Positions 1 through 8,525 of a stretch of 64,000 bases of DNA are shown here, piece after piece (within the stretch, counting starts at the first letter, position 1; each line of letters opens with the position of its first letter). Below the pieces are notes generated by a model, which saw nothing but the letters and a program-made list of their open reading frames with translations, searched no databases and had not been told where the DNA came from. The position numbers were made by a program, and so were the translations under genes. Origin of the DNA: Autumnicola psychrophila (GTDB lineage Bacteria > Bacteroidota > Bacteroidia > Flavobacteriales > Flavobacteriaceae); the NCBI RefSeq assembly GCF_031846645.1, contig NZ_JAVRHN010000005.1, positions 271,941 through 335,940 on the forward strand, given 5' to 3'.

Positions 1-1314
1 CTTCTGTTTACTGCTTTTTGGCTTATCAGCTATTGTTAACTCTACAAAACCATTTTCTATAGCTGGCACTAAATAATTGATTCGAAAATTTTCCCTATCC
101 GAAAGTCTTAAGTGGTTTTGCAACACGGTTCTACTGTGTTCCCCCCTAAAAACATTTAAAAGGTCCTGTACTTGCGGGGTGACTTGCGGGGTGACTTGCG
201 GGGTGACTTGCGGGGTGACTTGCGGGGTATCAAATCGGACATCTTCTGCTGAAGGCAGAACCATCCTTAAAAAATTCTCAGAAAAATTAAAGCTATTTGT
301 TTCATAATATTCCAATATTCTCGGAATGCCTGAACCTAATTGCTCCACCAGGTCCAAATCTTTATAAATACGCATAAGCTCCTTGTTCCTGGGGATGGAA
401 AAACCTTCAAAAAATTCGCTTTTACTTAAACCGTCCGGTAAGGAACCTGCGGATGTAATCTCTATTCTATCATTGAAAATCTCAAATTTTGGGGCTATTT
501 CGCGCGTATAGTCATTATGTACAAAGGCATTAATAATTGCTTCCCGAAGCGCAATGGCATTCCAAAGACGATGTTCTTTTCGTTCTTTGTGAGTAATTTG
601 TGTGATCGTCCGGTTTTCCAGGTTCATTTTATCCAATACGCTTTTCGTAGCTTTCACTAGCGAACAATAGCCATATTCATTGCTTTCCATTAAGTCAACA
701 CGTGTTTCGCCTTTATATTTAGCAACCTTTACAGAAACATTATTATCATCAGCCAACAAATAAGCTGCGTAATTCAAATCACCTGCCGTGGTAGTAAGCT
801 CTAAATTTTTCCTGAATTGTTTGTTAAGGGGTTTTTGTTTTTCCTGGTAGTAAATGTGAAGCTGCTCGAACTGTAAGTCCTGACGGTGTGATTTTATTTT
901 TCCAATGGAATTTCGGGTACGCGAGGCAAAAAGTTCTTCAATGAGTTTTTGCGACATTGGTTCTGCCGCAGAACCCAGGCGAATGAAACAGCCTTTTTCA
1001 CTCATCCCGTATTTTTTGAGATGGTAAGGTTTTTCAGAACCGCTGGCCACAATAATTTTTAAAATTTCTTTCCCGTCCCTTTCTTCGCTTACAATATCAA
1101 AAAGCCCAAGGGCAGAAGGACGAATATTATTTTTTAATCGGTCTTTGATTTTTAACTGGTCGCCATCAGCATCTTGAACGCCAACTGTCTTACCTTCTTT
1201 ATCTATGCCTATATAGATAATGCCGCCCTCCCGGTAATTCAAGAAAGCCACAACTTCTTTTTCCAAACCTTCGGAAAGTTCCCGTTTATATTCTATGCGA
1301 TTGGTTTCGGGCAT
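1..1314 (-). CDS. AlbA_2/Schlafen-type putative ATP-binding transcriptional regulator, C-terminus beyond window
   Basis: I read this by translating the minus strand from the ATG at 1312-1314; the frame stays open to the window edge (438 codons), so the C-terminus is missing. The N-terminus (MPETNRIEYKREL, then GLEKEVVAFLNYREGGIIYIG) is the AlbA_2 (AAA_4/Schlafen-like) domain. The middle (LREAIINAFVHNDY, IEITSAGSLP) matches the GHKL-like 'RecG-related helicase' half of this family. A TPQV x5 linker leads to a winged-helix-like end. These proteins are annotated as transcriptional regulators or RecG-like helicases; their biochemical role is not well established. The start lies 3 nt past the stop of the TrlF-like gene, so it is very probably the last visible gene of the R-M operon. 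Its job there is unknown. Confidence 0.8.
   Translation of the reverse strand, partial: MPETNRIEYKRELSEGLEKEVVAFLNYREGGIIYIGIDKEGKTVGVQDADGDQLKIKDRLKNNIRPSALGLFDIVSEERDGKEILKIIVASGSEKPYHLKKYGMSEKGCFIRLGSAAEPMSQKLIEELFASRTRNSIGKIKSHRQDLQFEQLHIYYQEKQKPLNKQFRKNLELTTTAGDLNYAAYLLADDNNVSVKVAKYKGETRVDLMESNEYGYCSLVKATKSVLDKMNLENRTITQITHKERKEHRLWNAIALREAIINAFVHNDYTREIAPKFEIFNDRIEITSAGSLPDGLSKSEFFEGFSIPRNKELMRIYKDLDLVEQLGSGIPRILEYYETNSFNFSENFLRMVLPSAEDVRFDTPQVTPQVTPQVTPQVTPQVQDLLNVFRGEHSRTVLQNHLRLSDRENFRINYLVPAIENGFVELTIADKPKSSKQK
170..229 (-). repeat. 12-bp x5 tandem repeat encoding a TPQV linker
   Basis: Five perfect or near-perfect copies of ACTTGCGGGGTG lie end to end. On the minus strand they read ACC CCG CAA GTC, giving TPQV five times. 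The period is a multiple of three, so copy-number slippage would change linker length without breaking the frame. TPQV-type linkers occur in many AlbA_2 regulators. Confidence 0.95.
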
Positions 1315-1317
1315 TAT

Positions 1318-4300
1318 CTAATTCTCGTAATATTTTAGTTTTCTTTTATTAAATGCCGGCATTGTACCCTCTAAGACTTTTACAATGCTTTCATTGATAG
1401 TAGGATTTTCTATAGCTCCTGATTTAAAACTAAAGGTGTTATTATTTTCTTTGTCTAATTCAACATAAATAACCTGTTCCGCATCAGCTACTACTGCTAG
1501 GTTTGGATTATGGGTAACTAAAATTATTTGTCGCCTGCATTTAGCTTTTTTAATGAATGGAACTAAAATATTAGCCACACTATTATTATCTAAATTGTCC
1601 TCTGGTTGGTCAATAATTAGAGGTATATCATTATTGTCTAATAGTAAGTAGAAAATTAAAAGTAATGCTCCTTTTTCTCCAGGAGACAATAGTTCTAACC
1701 TTTTTTCTCCCTGTCTTAACTCATAGTTGTAATCTAAAAAATCTAAAGAAAATAGATAATCATAGAATTCGGTTACTTCTGTAACCTGATTCTCTATAAA
1801 AGCTTGTTGTGTAGGCTTTTGCCTTAAATCTTCAAATAGAGCCTTAACAATATCCTTTAGGAATTCTTTTAATGAATTAAATTCATTAAAATCTCTATTT
1901 TCTAAAATTTTTTGTATTTGAATGTCCGCATTCTCTTTACCATAAAAAGTTCCAACTTTATTAAGTGAAATGTAATTCAAGAACTTACTAACAAAGTTGG
2001 CTTTTACGCCAAAAGAGGCTTCAATATTAATCCTGTACTGATCTAATAAATCACCATTCTCTGAAATAATATCGTCAATTTTCGTTTTCACCTCGATATA
2101 TACATCCAAGACAACTTTCATTTTATCAAAAATCAACTTTGAGATTTCTAATCTTTGAGTTCTTAGAACGTCTATATCACTTTTTAGAGTTTCATCAACA
2201 TACTTTAGTTCCTTTTCGAAATATTTTAAAGTATTTGGTGTATTTTCATTTCCTATTATATTATCTTTTTTCCCTTGCCAGTTCTTTGTATCAATCAAAT
2301 ACTGCTGGTACTTCTTTTCCTCTTCACCAAGACCTTTTTGGATTGTATTAAGGGCCTCTTTTTTTTGTTTCAATAGATTATTAAATGAAATAAAATTAGG
2401 TGTTGTCGGTGCTTCTTCACCCAATTTTATCTTTACCTCTTTTAAAGTTGATTCTTTGTTAGAAATAACTAGGTCAAGAGTGGAGTAATTAAATCGATAT
2501 TTAACAACTTCATCTATCTCTATATTATACTTTGATAAAGGTTCTTTATTAGTTTCTTTAAAAAAGTCTAAGTCTTCTTCTTTTCCTTTTATTAATTGCT
2601 TAATTCTTTTTAAATCATTAATTTCAGTTAACAATAATTGCTTTTTTTGAGTTTCGTTAGATATATCTTGTTCTAACTTCTCAATACTATTTTTAATTTC
2701 AGCTATTTTGTTATTTACCTCCTCATTTTTCTTAGCAATTTCTAGGTCTTCATTGGGATTGGGAACAGCAATAGGTTCTACCAAAGCAGTCAATTCCTCC
2801 TTTTTCTTTGCTATTTGGGCAATTATGTTATTTTTATACGAAGTGTTAAGCTTTTTCTCCTTTTCGAAAATTGTAGAATTAATTGGTTGCAATCTATCTT
2901 TCAGATTGTTTATCTCGTGGTTTATTAGTTCCTTTTTGCTATTAATTAATTCTTCAAAAGAAGTATAACCAACTTTGTCATCTTCACTTAGATGAGTAAA
3001 TACAACATTTTCGATTTCTTTTCGAAATTCTTCAATTGAGCTTATTTCATTGGTTAACCTCTCAAAATAACCTTGTGGTAAATATTTAACGAGTTCTAAT
3101 TCTCCATTAACCGATGAATCTCCTAGATTTTTATGATTTGAACTTTCACTTTCCCAGGTTATGGTTGCTTCAAAATTTTTAGCGTGTTTTCCATCTCTAA
3201 ATTTATTCTTATGTAAGAATGAAAAATCATCTTGATTTTTATAATTCCCACAAAGAGCAATAATATCTGCCAATGCACTTTTTCCACTGCCTTTATTACC
3301 TATGATAGCGACCAATTCTGGATTAAGGGGGATTTCCAAATCTTGAAACCAATTACCATATTGTCCAGTATAGCTGGATATTTGATTAATCTTTACCTTT
3401 TTTAAATATTTGGTTCTGTTTAATTTTACTCTATCTAATATTTCTGGTTCTTTACCAGTTCTTACTCTATCAATTGGTTCAATATAAAGGTGCTTTAAAC
3501 CTTTAATTGAGGGGTCGCCTTTTATGTAACTAAACTTGCTGCCGATTTTTTCAAGAGACTCTGAGTCAGATGTATTAATAACTGCTATACATTTATCTCC
3601 CCAACTAGAGTGATTGCCACTGCATATTCTTTTTAAGTCCTGATTTTTTGAGATTAATGAAATATCTACAATCCCAAAGTTATCATTAGAGTAAATTTCT
3701 TTTTTGTTACTATCCTGTAGTTCCTTCCAGAGTCCATCTGAATTTTCAATATGGGGAAAAACAGGTATAAAATCCCAATCTTTCGACTTAGAAATTATAT
3801 CCTTAGCGCCTAAAGAACTTGAATTTACCGGTTGTCCATTATTAAATCTTGTTGACGGAATATTAATAGCATCAAGAAACCTATCAATATATTCTTTCCA
3901 AGACAACTCACGTTTAATAGTTCTTCCATCTTCCTGAAACTCAAACTTCCTATTATTATTGGTTTCAGGATTGAAAACAATAATAATATGGCATCTATCA
4001 TTTCCTCCTATTTCAATTCCTGGGAAAATAAATTTATCTGTATAAATTGAGTCTTGGTTCTCTGCTTTTCTCAATTTTAGATGAGATAAAATTTCTTCTA
4101 TTCCCTCACCTGTATTATGATTGGCTAAAGAGATTACATCTGTATCATTATAGTGTATAAAATGTTCAACAAATAATTTTGCATAATCATCATTACTTAA
4201 ATCTTTATGATTTCCATTTATTTGTTGTTCGTTTAAACTTGTTAAGTCACAAAGATTTGACAACTTTTCCCCAGAAAATTGCACTCCCGTATACCTTGTG

Positions 4301-4359
4301 TAATCTTTAGTACCTACTTGTAAGTCCCATTTACGCCATATTGAACCTTTATTTGTCAT
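1318..4359 (-). CDS. TrlF-like AAA/SMC-type ATPase with degenerate PHP domain, in type I R-M operon
   Basis: A 1013-residue protein. The N-terminal ~270 residues follow the PHP-domain layout of TrlF-family ATPases (SIWRKWDL start, a NHNT motif near residue 120, PGIEIG after it). The usual metal-binding 'DLHIHTP' motif is replaced by DLQVGTK, so the phosphoesterase site looks damaged. The remainder is an SMC/RecN-type ATPase: Walker A GNKGSGKS near residue 353, a long Lys/Glu-rich coiled coil (about 480-780), signature LSPGEKG near 891, Walker B PLIIDQPEDN near 911, and an H-loop VTHNP. It starts 3 nt after the hsdS stop and is followed 3 nt later by the AlbA_2 gene, so it is probably translationally coupled to the R-M genes. 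Such ATPases are frequent passengers of type I R-M loci and are presumed anti-phage. The family name is from memory; the ATPase call is firm. Confidence 0.75.
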   Translation of the reverse strand: MTNKGSIWRKWDLQVGTKDYTRYTGVQFSGEKLSNLCDLTSLNEQQINGNHKDLSNDDYAKLFVEHFIHYNDTDVISLANHNTGEGIEEILSHLKLRKAENQDSIYTDKFIFPGIEIGGNDRCHIIIVFNPETNNNRKFEFQEDGRTIKRELSWKEYIDRFLDAINIPSTRFNNGQPVNSSSLGAKDIISKSKDWDFIPVFPHIENSDGLWKELQDSNKKEIYSNDNFGIVDISLISKNQDLKRICSGNHSSWGDKCIAVINTSDSESLEKIGSKFSYIKGDPSIKGLKHLYIEPIDRVRTGKEPEILDRVKLNRTKYLKKVKINQISSYTGQYGNWFQDLEIPLNPELVAIIGNKGSGKSALADIIALCGNYKNQDDFSFLHKNKFRDGKHAKNFEATITWESESSNHKNLGDSSVNGELELVKYLPQGYFERLTNEISSIEEFRKEIENVVFTHLSEDDKVGYTSFEELINSKKELINHEINNLKDRLQPINSTIFEKEKKLNTSYKNNIIAQIAKKKEELTALVEPIAVPNPNEDLEIAKKNEEVNNKIAEIKNSIEKLEQDISNETQKKQLLLTEINDLKRIKQLIKGKEEDLDFFKETNKEPLSKYNIEIDEVVKYRFNYSTLDLVISNKESTLKEVKIKLGEEAPTTPNFISFNNLLKQKKEALNTIQKGLGEEEKKYQQYLIDTKNWQGKKDNIIGNENTPNTLKYFEKELKYVDETLKSDIDVLRTQRLEISKLIFDKMKVVLDVYIEVKTKIDDIISENGDLLDQYRINIEASFGVKANFVSKFLNYISLNKVGTFYGKENADIQIQKILENRDFNEFNSLKEFLKDIVKALFEDLRQKPTQQAFIENQVTEVTEFYDYLFSLDFLDYNYELRQGEKRLELLSPGEKGALLLIFYLLLDNNDIPLIIDQPEDNLDNNSVANILVPFIKKAKCRRQIILVTHNPNLAVVADAEQVIYVELDKENNNTFSFKSGAIENPTINESIVKVLEGTMPAFNKRKLKYYEN

Positions 4360-4362
4360 ATT

Positions 4363-5625
4363 TTAAATTTCTACTGATTCAGGTTTGATAATCTCTTCTA
4401 CCGTACTCATTTTACTCAACAATATTAATTGTAGTTTCGCGAGGAGTTGAGATTTACGCATTATTTTTTCTTTGCGATTCATTATTTTAATAAACGGATG
4501 CTTTAAAATAGTTTCTTCACTTGGGACAACCATTTTCAGGTTTTCGATAATATCTTTACTTAAATTTGGTTGCGCTCCACCAATCGCTACACTTACAATC
4601 TCATCTCTATTTACTCTGAGATAATAATAAATAAATGTGGATTTATATTCATTGTCACAGATAATGGCACAACAAGCTTGATTGGTTGTAGCAGGTATTT
4701 TTAAATATCCAACTTGACCTTTAGTATTACCTTGTCCATACATTGCCACCAATACAGTATTTATTGGTAAAAGAGTTACGGAACAGTCCCCTAAAGCTAA
4801 ATCTGAAATATATTCCTCTACTTCAATTAACACACTGTTATTAAGTTCCCCCGTTTTAATCCAAGGATGATCATTTGATGACCAGTATTCTTCCCTACCA
4901 CGATTAGGAGTACTTCCACTCTTCATTTTTAATGCAAAGTCACCAATTGTTTTAACTTCCCACCCCTCCGGAATTTCATTATCCAGTTCCACATTATAAC
5001 CCATTTTCCCACCGGAAGATTTATAAGGTTCACCTTCTTCATTAGGAAACTCAAAATCAACAAACCAATGCCTATAAAGCGCCTGCGCAGTTTCTTCCAG
5101 TTTTTTGTTGAGTTGCTGATTTAGGGCGATGCGATTTTTTATTACATTATATTCCCTTACAATTTCCCGCTGTTGTTCGATGGATGGAACGGGAAGTTCA
5201 AAAGCTAAAAAATCCTCCCATTCCAGGCTTCCTCTTACACCCCCAACAGCGTGAAAAGTCGCTTGCCTGTCAAATTCTGAGCGTGTAAACCACATCATCA
5301 AATATTGAGGTAATAAAACTTCAGTATCTATAATTTCAAATACTGGATAAGCTTGGGAAATAATAGCTTCTTCAATATCTTCAAGTAATGCCACTGGCAT
5401 TTTACCATCTCTCCTCACCTGCATAATACTACAAGCAAATTGATTCTTACGAATGATCTTATAGTTGCGCATATTTGTTCCAACCGTATTTGCCACGGAA
5501 GGAATAAATTCTTTCGATATGCTTAACCCTAGAAGCGTAGAAATTTCTAACTCCTTGTTACGTTCATCAACCAGCTGTATGTAATTTCCAATAGGCCTAT
5601 AGTTTGATCGCATAGCCCAGCTCAT
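4363..5625 (-). CDS. hsdS: Type I restriction-modification specificity subunit HsdS
   Basis: 420 residues with two target-recognition domains. TRD1 covers about residues 1-160. It is followed by a conserved helical spacer (IEQQREIVREYNVIKNRI, LNKKLEETAQALYRHWFVDF). TRD2 covers about 215-370 (GWEVKTIGDFALKMKSGSTP) and a second helical spacer closes the protein. The product would select the two half-sites of a bipartite DNA target and hold two HsdM subunits. The start overlaps the hsdM end by 29 nt; a second ATG four codons in would shorten the overlap to 17 nt. TRD1 starts unusually close to the N-terminus, so part of the usual leader may be missing. The recognition sequence cannot be predicted here. 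Confidence 0.93.
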   Translation of the reverse strand: MSWAMRSNYRPIGNYIQLVDERNKELEISTLLGLSISKEFIPSVANTVGTNMRNYKIIRKNQFACSIMQVRRDGKMPVALLEDIEEAIISQAYPVFEIIDTEVLLPQYLMMWFTRSEFDRQATFHAVGGVRGSLEWEDFLAFELPVPSIEQQREIVREYNVIKNRIALNQQLNKKLEETAQALYRHWFVDFEFPNEEGEPYKSSGGKMGYNVELDNEIPEGWEVKTIGDFALKMKSGSTPNRGREEYWSSNDHPWIKTGELNNSVLIEVEEYISDLALGDCSVTLLPINTVLVAMYGQGNTKGQVGYLKIPATTNQACCAIICDNEYKSTFIYYYLRVNRDEIVSVAIGGAQPNLSKDIIENLKMVVPSEETILKHPFIKIMNRKEKIMRKSQLLAKLQLILLSKMSTVEEIIKPESVEI

Positions 5626-7162
5626 TAAAAACGTCTAACAATTCCTTTTTAGATTGCTCTTCCTGTTGTAGTAAATCGGACAGTTCGCTTTGTAAACCCG
5701 CCATTTTGGAGTCAAAATCAACATTCTCATCCCGGTTTACAAATTCAATATATTTACTGGGCACCAGGGAGAAGTCTTTCTTTTCAATATCAACTTTGGT
5801 GGCACTGTAACAATATTCCGGAATATCTTTATAATCTGTATTTTCCTGTTGCCAATCGTGGTAGGTTTTAGCAATATCCTGAATATGTTTTGGGCTAAAC
5901 TGAATGAATTTTTTCTCAAATGGTTCACCAATCTGCCGTAAATCCAGAAACAAAACCTCCTCCTCCCTATCCCGGTAATGGCGTTCCTCATCACCAATAG
6001 AACGTGAATGTGCTGTTTTATTCCTATTTAGGATCCAAACGGTTACACTTATGTTAGTGGTATAAAACATATTTTGTGGTAAAATCACTATAGCTTCCAC
6101 AAGATTGTTCTCCACCAATTTTCTCCGGATTTTATATTCTTCGCCACCCCCGGAAAGGGCACCATTTGCTAAGATAAATCCGGCAACACCTTCGTTTGAT
6201 AGTTTGGAAACCATATTCAGGATCCAACCATAATTTGCATTGCTTTTGGGAGGTACTTCATAACCCTGCCATCGCGGATCATCAATTAATTCCTGCGGCC
6301 CCCGCCAATCTTTTTGATTAAAGGGCGGGTTAGCCATAATATAATCTGCTTTTAAATCCTTATGCTGGTCATTGCTAAAGGTATCGGCTGCTTTTTCACC
6401 CAGGTTAGCAGATATTCCCCGAATGGCAAGATTCATTTTTGCCAGCTTATAAGTGGTATTAGTATATTCCTGGCCGTAAATGGAAATCTCCTGTTTGCTC
6501 CCGTGGTGGCTTTCGATAAACTTAATAGATTGCACAAACATTCCACCCGAACCACAAGCCGGATCATAAATAATCCCTTTATAAGGTTCGATCATTTCAG
6601 CAATGAGGTTTACAATACTTTTTGGAGTATAAAACTCCCCCTTTCCTTTCCCTTCCGCCAAAGCGAATTTCGATAAAAAATATTCATATACACGCCCCAC
6701 AATATCCTGTGATTTGTCCTTTTGGGTGTCTATTTTATTGATGGTATCTAAAAGCGAAGACAATTTACTTTTGTCCAGACCTAACCGTGAAAAATAATTA
6801 TCTGGCAATGCACCTTTTAGAGAGGGATTATTTTTTTCGATTTGATTTAAGGCGGTATCAATCTTTAGGGCAATATCGTCTTGTTTTGCATTTTTGATCA
6901 GGTAGTTCCACCGGGATGTTTCTGCTAAAAAAAAGACGTTCTTCATATTGTAGAAGTCTTTCATTTCAAGGTATTTTTCCTTCCCTTCGGAAATAAGCTC
7001 CTCACGGCGCACCTCAAATTTATCACTGGCAAATTTTAAGAAAATAAGCCCTAGAACCACGTGTTTATATTCTGAAGGTTCAATGGAGCCACGCAATTTA
7101 TTGGCAGCATCCCACAGGCTTTCTTCAATAGATTTTTCCTTTTTTAATTTTTCTTTAGCCAT
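5597..7162 (-). CDS. hsdM: Type I restriction-modification DNA adenine methyltransferase HsdM
   Basis: 521 residues, the usual HsdM length. The N-terminal helical domain is recognisable (ESLWDAANKLRGSIEPSEYK, LIFLKFASDKF). The N6-adenine methyltransferase core shows GEFYTPKSIVNLIAEMI near residue 174, the SAM-binding DPACGSGGMF motif, and catalytic NPPF near residue 279. It would methylate adenine in the target chosen by HsdS. The ATG lies directly after the TAA of the XRE regulator and the 3' end overlaps hsdS, so the genes are one transcript. No hsdR is visible in the window; it may lie left of base 1, or the system may be methylation-only with the accessory ATPase. Confidence 0.96.
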   Translation of the reverse strand: MAKEKLKKEKSIEESLWDAANKLRGSIEPSEYKHVVLGLIFLKFASDKFEVRREELISEGKEKYLEMKDFYNMKNVFFLAETSRWNYLIKNAKQDDIALKIDTALNQIEKNNPSLKGALPDNYFSRLGLDKSKLSSLLDTINKIDTQKDKSQDIVGRVYEYFLSKFALAEGKGKGEFYTPKSIVNLIAEMIEPYKGIIYDPACGSGGMFVQSIKFIESHHGSKQEISIYGQEYTNTTYKLAKMNLAIRGISANLGEKAADTFSNDQHKDLKADYIMANPPFNQKDWRGPQELIDDPRWQGYEVPPKSNANYGWILNMVSKLSNEGVAGFILANGALSGGGEEYKIRRKLVENNLVEAIVILPQNMFYTTNISVTVWILNRNKTAHSRSIGDEERHYRDREEEVLFLDLRQIGEPFEKKFIQFSPKHIQDIAKTYHDWQQENTDYKDIPEYCYSATKVDIEKKDFSLVPSKYIEFVNRDENVDFDSKMAGLQSELSDLLQQEEQSKKELLDVFNELGYAIKL

Positions 7163-7366
7163 TTATGTTTTTAAATCTTTATGTTCCAATAAAAGTTCTT
7201 TTGCTTCCACTTCGAGTATTTTTGCAATCCGATATAAATCCTCCACACTGGGTTGGCGTCTGTTCTGGGCATAGGAATTAACCATATTATAGCTCTTCCC
7301 CAATTTTTCCGCCAACCATTTTTGATTGTGATTTTTTTCCTGCAAAACGGCTTTAATCCGGTTCAT
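7163..7366 (-). CDS. XRE-family HTH regulator of the R-M operon
   Basis: 67 residues forming one Cro/C1-type helix-turn-helix (QKWLAEKLGKSYNMVNSYAQNRRQPSVEDLYRIAKIL). It resembles the controller-type regulators placed ahead of R-M genes, which delay or limit restriction after entry into a new host. Its TAA abuts the hsdM ATG with no gap. A 13-bp perfect palindrome about 50 nt upstream of the start is a plausible operator. No other domain is present. Confidence 0.9.
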   Translation of the reverse strand: MNRIKAVLQEKNHNQKWLAEKLGKSYNMVNSYAQNRRQPSVEDLYRIAKILEVEAKELLLEHKDLKT

Positions 7367-7415
7367 CTTATCAGAAGTTTACGAAAGTCCTAATTTATAA
7401 AATTTTCTTAAATAT

Positions 7416-7428
7416 CTCATTGAATGAG
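7416..7428. promoter_or_regulatory. Candidate operator upstream of XRE regulator
   Basis: Perfect palindrome CTCATTGAATGAG (6-bp arms, 1-bp centre), 50 nt upstream of the XRE start codon. Position and symmetry fit autoregulation by the HTH protein. This is inference. Confidence 0.4.
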
Positions 7429-7440
7429 TATATCGAATAT

Positions 7441-7700
7441 CGTCAAATAACCTCCACGACTTTTGAATGGTAAGAAAATGGAGCAGATTATTTTTGGAAA
7501 ATTTAATAAACCGGGCCACACCGAGTCCCGGATCTCATTTCCAAAAGAGGTTTGTCGAATTTGAAAGCAAATTATTGGGTACAGATATCACACACAGCAC
7601 CTTTTGCAAAAGTAATTCTTGATTCCCCAGAGATTCAGGTATTATAAGATATACGCTTGAGGAATTTGATATTTTTTTTTACAGAAGATACAGCGCACAC
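7441..7700 (+). other. Intergenic, possible decayed coding fragment
   Basis: No intact gene seen. On the plus strand a protein-like reading (ATGGAGCAG at about 7479, then SRISFPKE; after a frame change FESKLLGTDITHSTF) suggests a broken gene remnant. I cannot name a family and the coding signal is weak. Confidence 0.2.
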
Positions 7701-8522
7701 TTAAAAAAGAGATGTCTGAATTTCAATATCGGGGGTGAAGGTCCCTATAATCATAAACGGATTTTTTGACCGATAATGAAAAGCTTTTGTAGTGCCTAAA
7801 TAAAGATGCAGATCCTTCTGAAGAGCAAAATAATTAAAATATTTTTCTTTTACTTTCTCGACAGCTATTGCTTCATTGCCTTCTGCGGCTGCAAGTGTAT
7901 TTCTATAAAGTTGGCCTATCTCCCAATCCTCTATCATCATAGTACTGGAAACACCGTTTACATCTTCAATTACATAGGAAAATTTATAAGGAAGTTTCTC
8001 AACGATTTCAAAGGGTAATTCTTCCATATCAAAGAGATTACCTTGGTCATTAAGTGCTTTTAGCTGGTCAACTTTTTTCTTGTCCCAAACAGAGGAAACC
8101 TTTTCAACTTTAAAGTCAGAAACTTTTGCTGGTTTAAAAACGGCTAGTGATGTACATACCTTCCTATCGTGAGCTTCAGCTATTAACTTTTTAATATCAG
8201 TGTACACCTTTTTAAGGGCAAATTGTTTTCTTTTGAACCAATTACCTTTTGTATCAATCGTTTCCAAAAGGGCAATAGGTGTATCAATGGTTGCAGGACG
8301 AAAACTTTCAGGTCTAAAATCTTTATCATTTTTTACTATATCCAATTCTACCCATTGATATTTCTTGTATTTTTCTTCCTTTTTTAATTTCCTAAAGGGT
8401 ACAGGGTACAATCTAATCCATGTTCCATCTTCAAGAAATCCGGCGGTACAAACAAGTTCACCATATGTGGCAGAAAGGGAAGGGTAAGTTTTGACAGTAA
8501 TAAGTATTTTGGTTAACCCCAT
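7701..8522 (-). CDS. Uncharacterised 273-residue partner of DUF488 protein
   Basis: I do not recognise this family with certainty. It begins ILITVKTYPSLSATYGELVCTAGF and contains DGTWIRLYPVPFR, a pattern I associate with a 'dual OB' type of beta-rich domain; that is memory, not proof. The protein is soluble, with no signal peptide or membrane segment, is rich in aromatic and charged residues, and ends in TPDIEIQTSLF. It starts 3 nt after the stop of the DUF488 gene, so the two are co-transcribed and probably act together. The pair sits between a type I R-M operon and mobilization genes, which suggests a defence or element-stability role by association only. Confidence 0.6.
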   Translation of the reverse strand: MGLTKILITVKTYPSLSATYGELVCTAGFLEDGTWIRLYPVPFRKLKKEEKYKKYQWVELDIVKNDKDFRPESFRPATIDTPIALLETIDTKGNWFKRKQFALKKVYTDIKKLIAEAHDRKVCTSLAVFKPAKVSDFKVEKVSSVWDKKKVDQLKALNDQGNLFDMEELPFEIVEKLPYKFSYVIEDVNGVSSTMMIEDWEIGQLYRNTLAAAEGNEAIAVEKVKEKYFNYFALQKDLHLYLGTTKAFHYRSKNPFMIIGTFTPDIEIQTSLF

Positions 8523-8525
8523 TAA

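Noticed and set aside
170..229. CRISPR array
   Set aside because: Unit is 12 bp with no spacers and lies inside a coding frame.
77..307. Plus-strand ORF with CGVT repeats
   Set aside because: It is the antisense of the TPQV repeat inside the AlbA_2 gene; the repeat makes both strands open.
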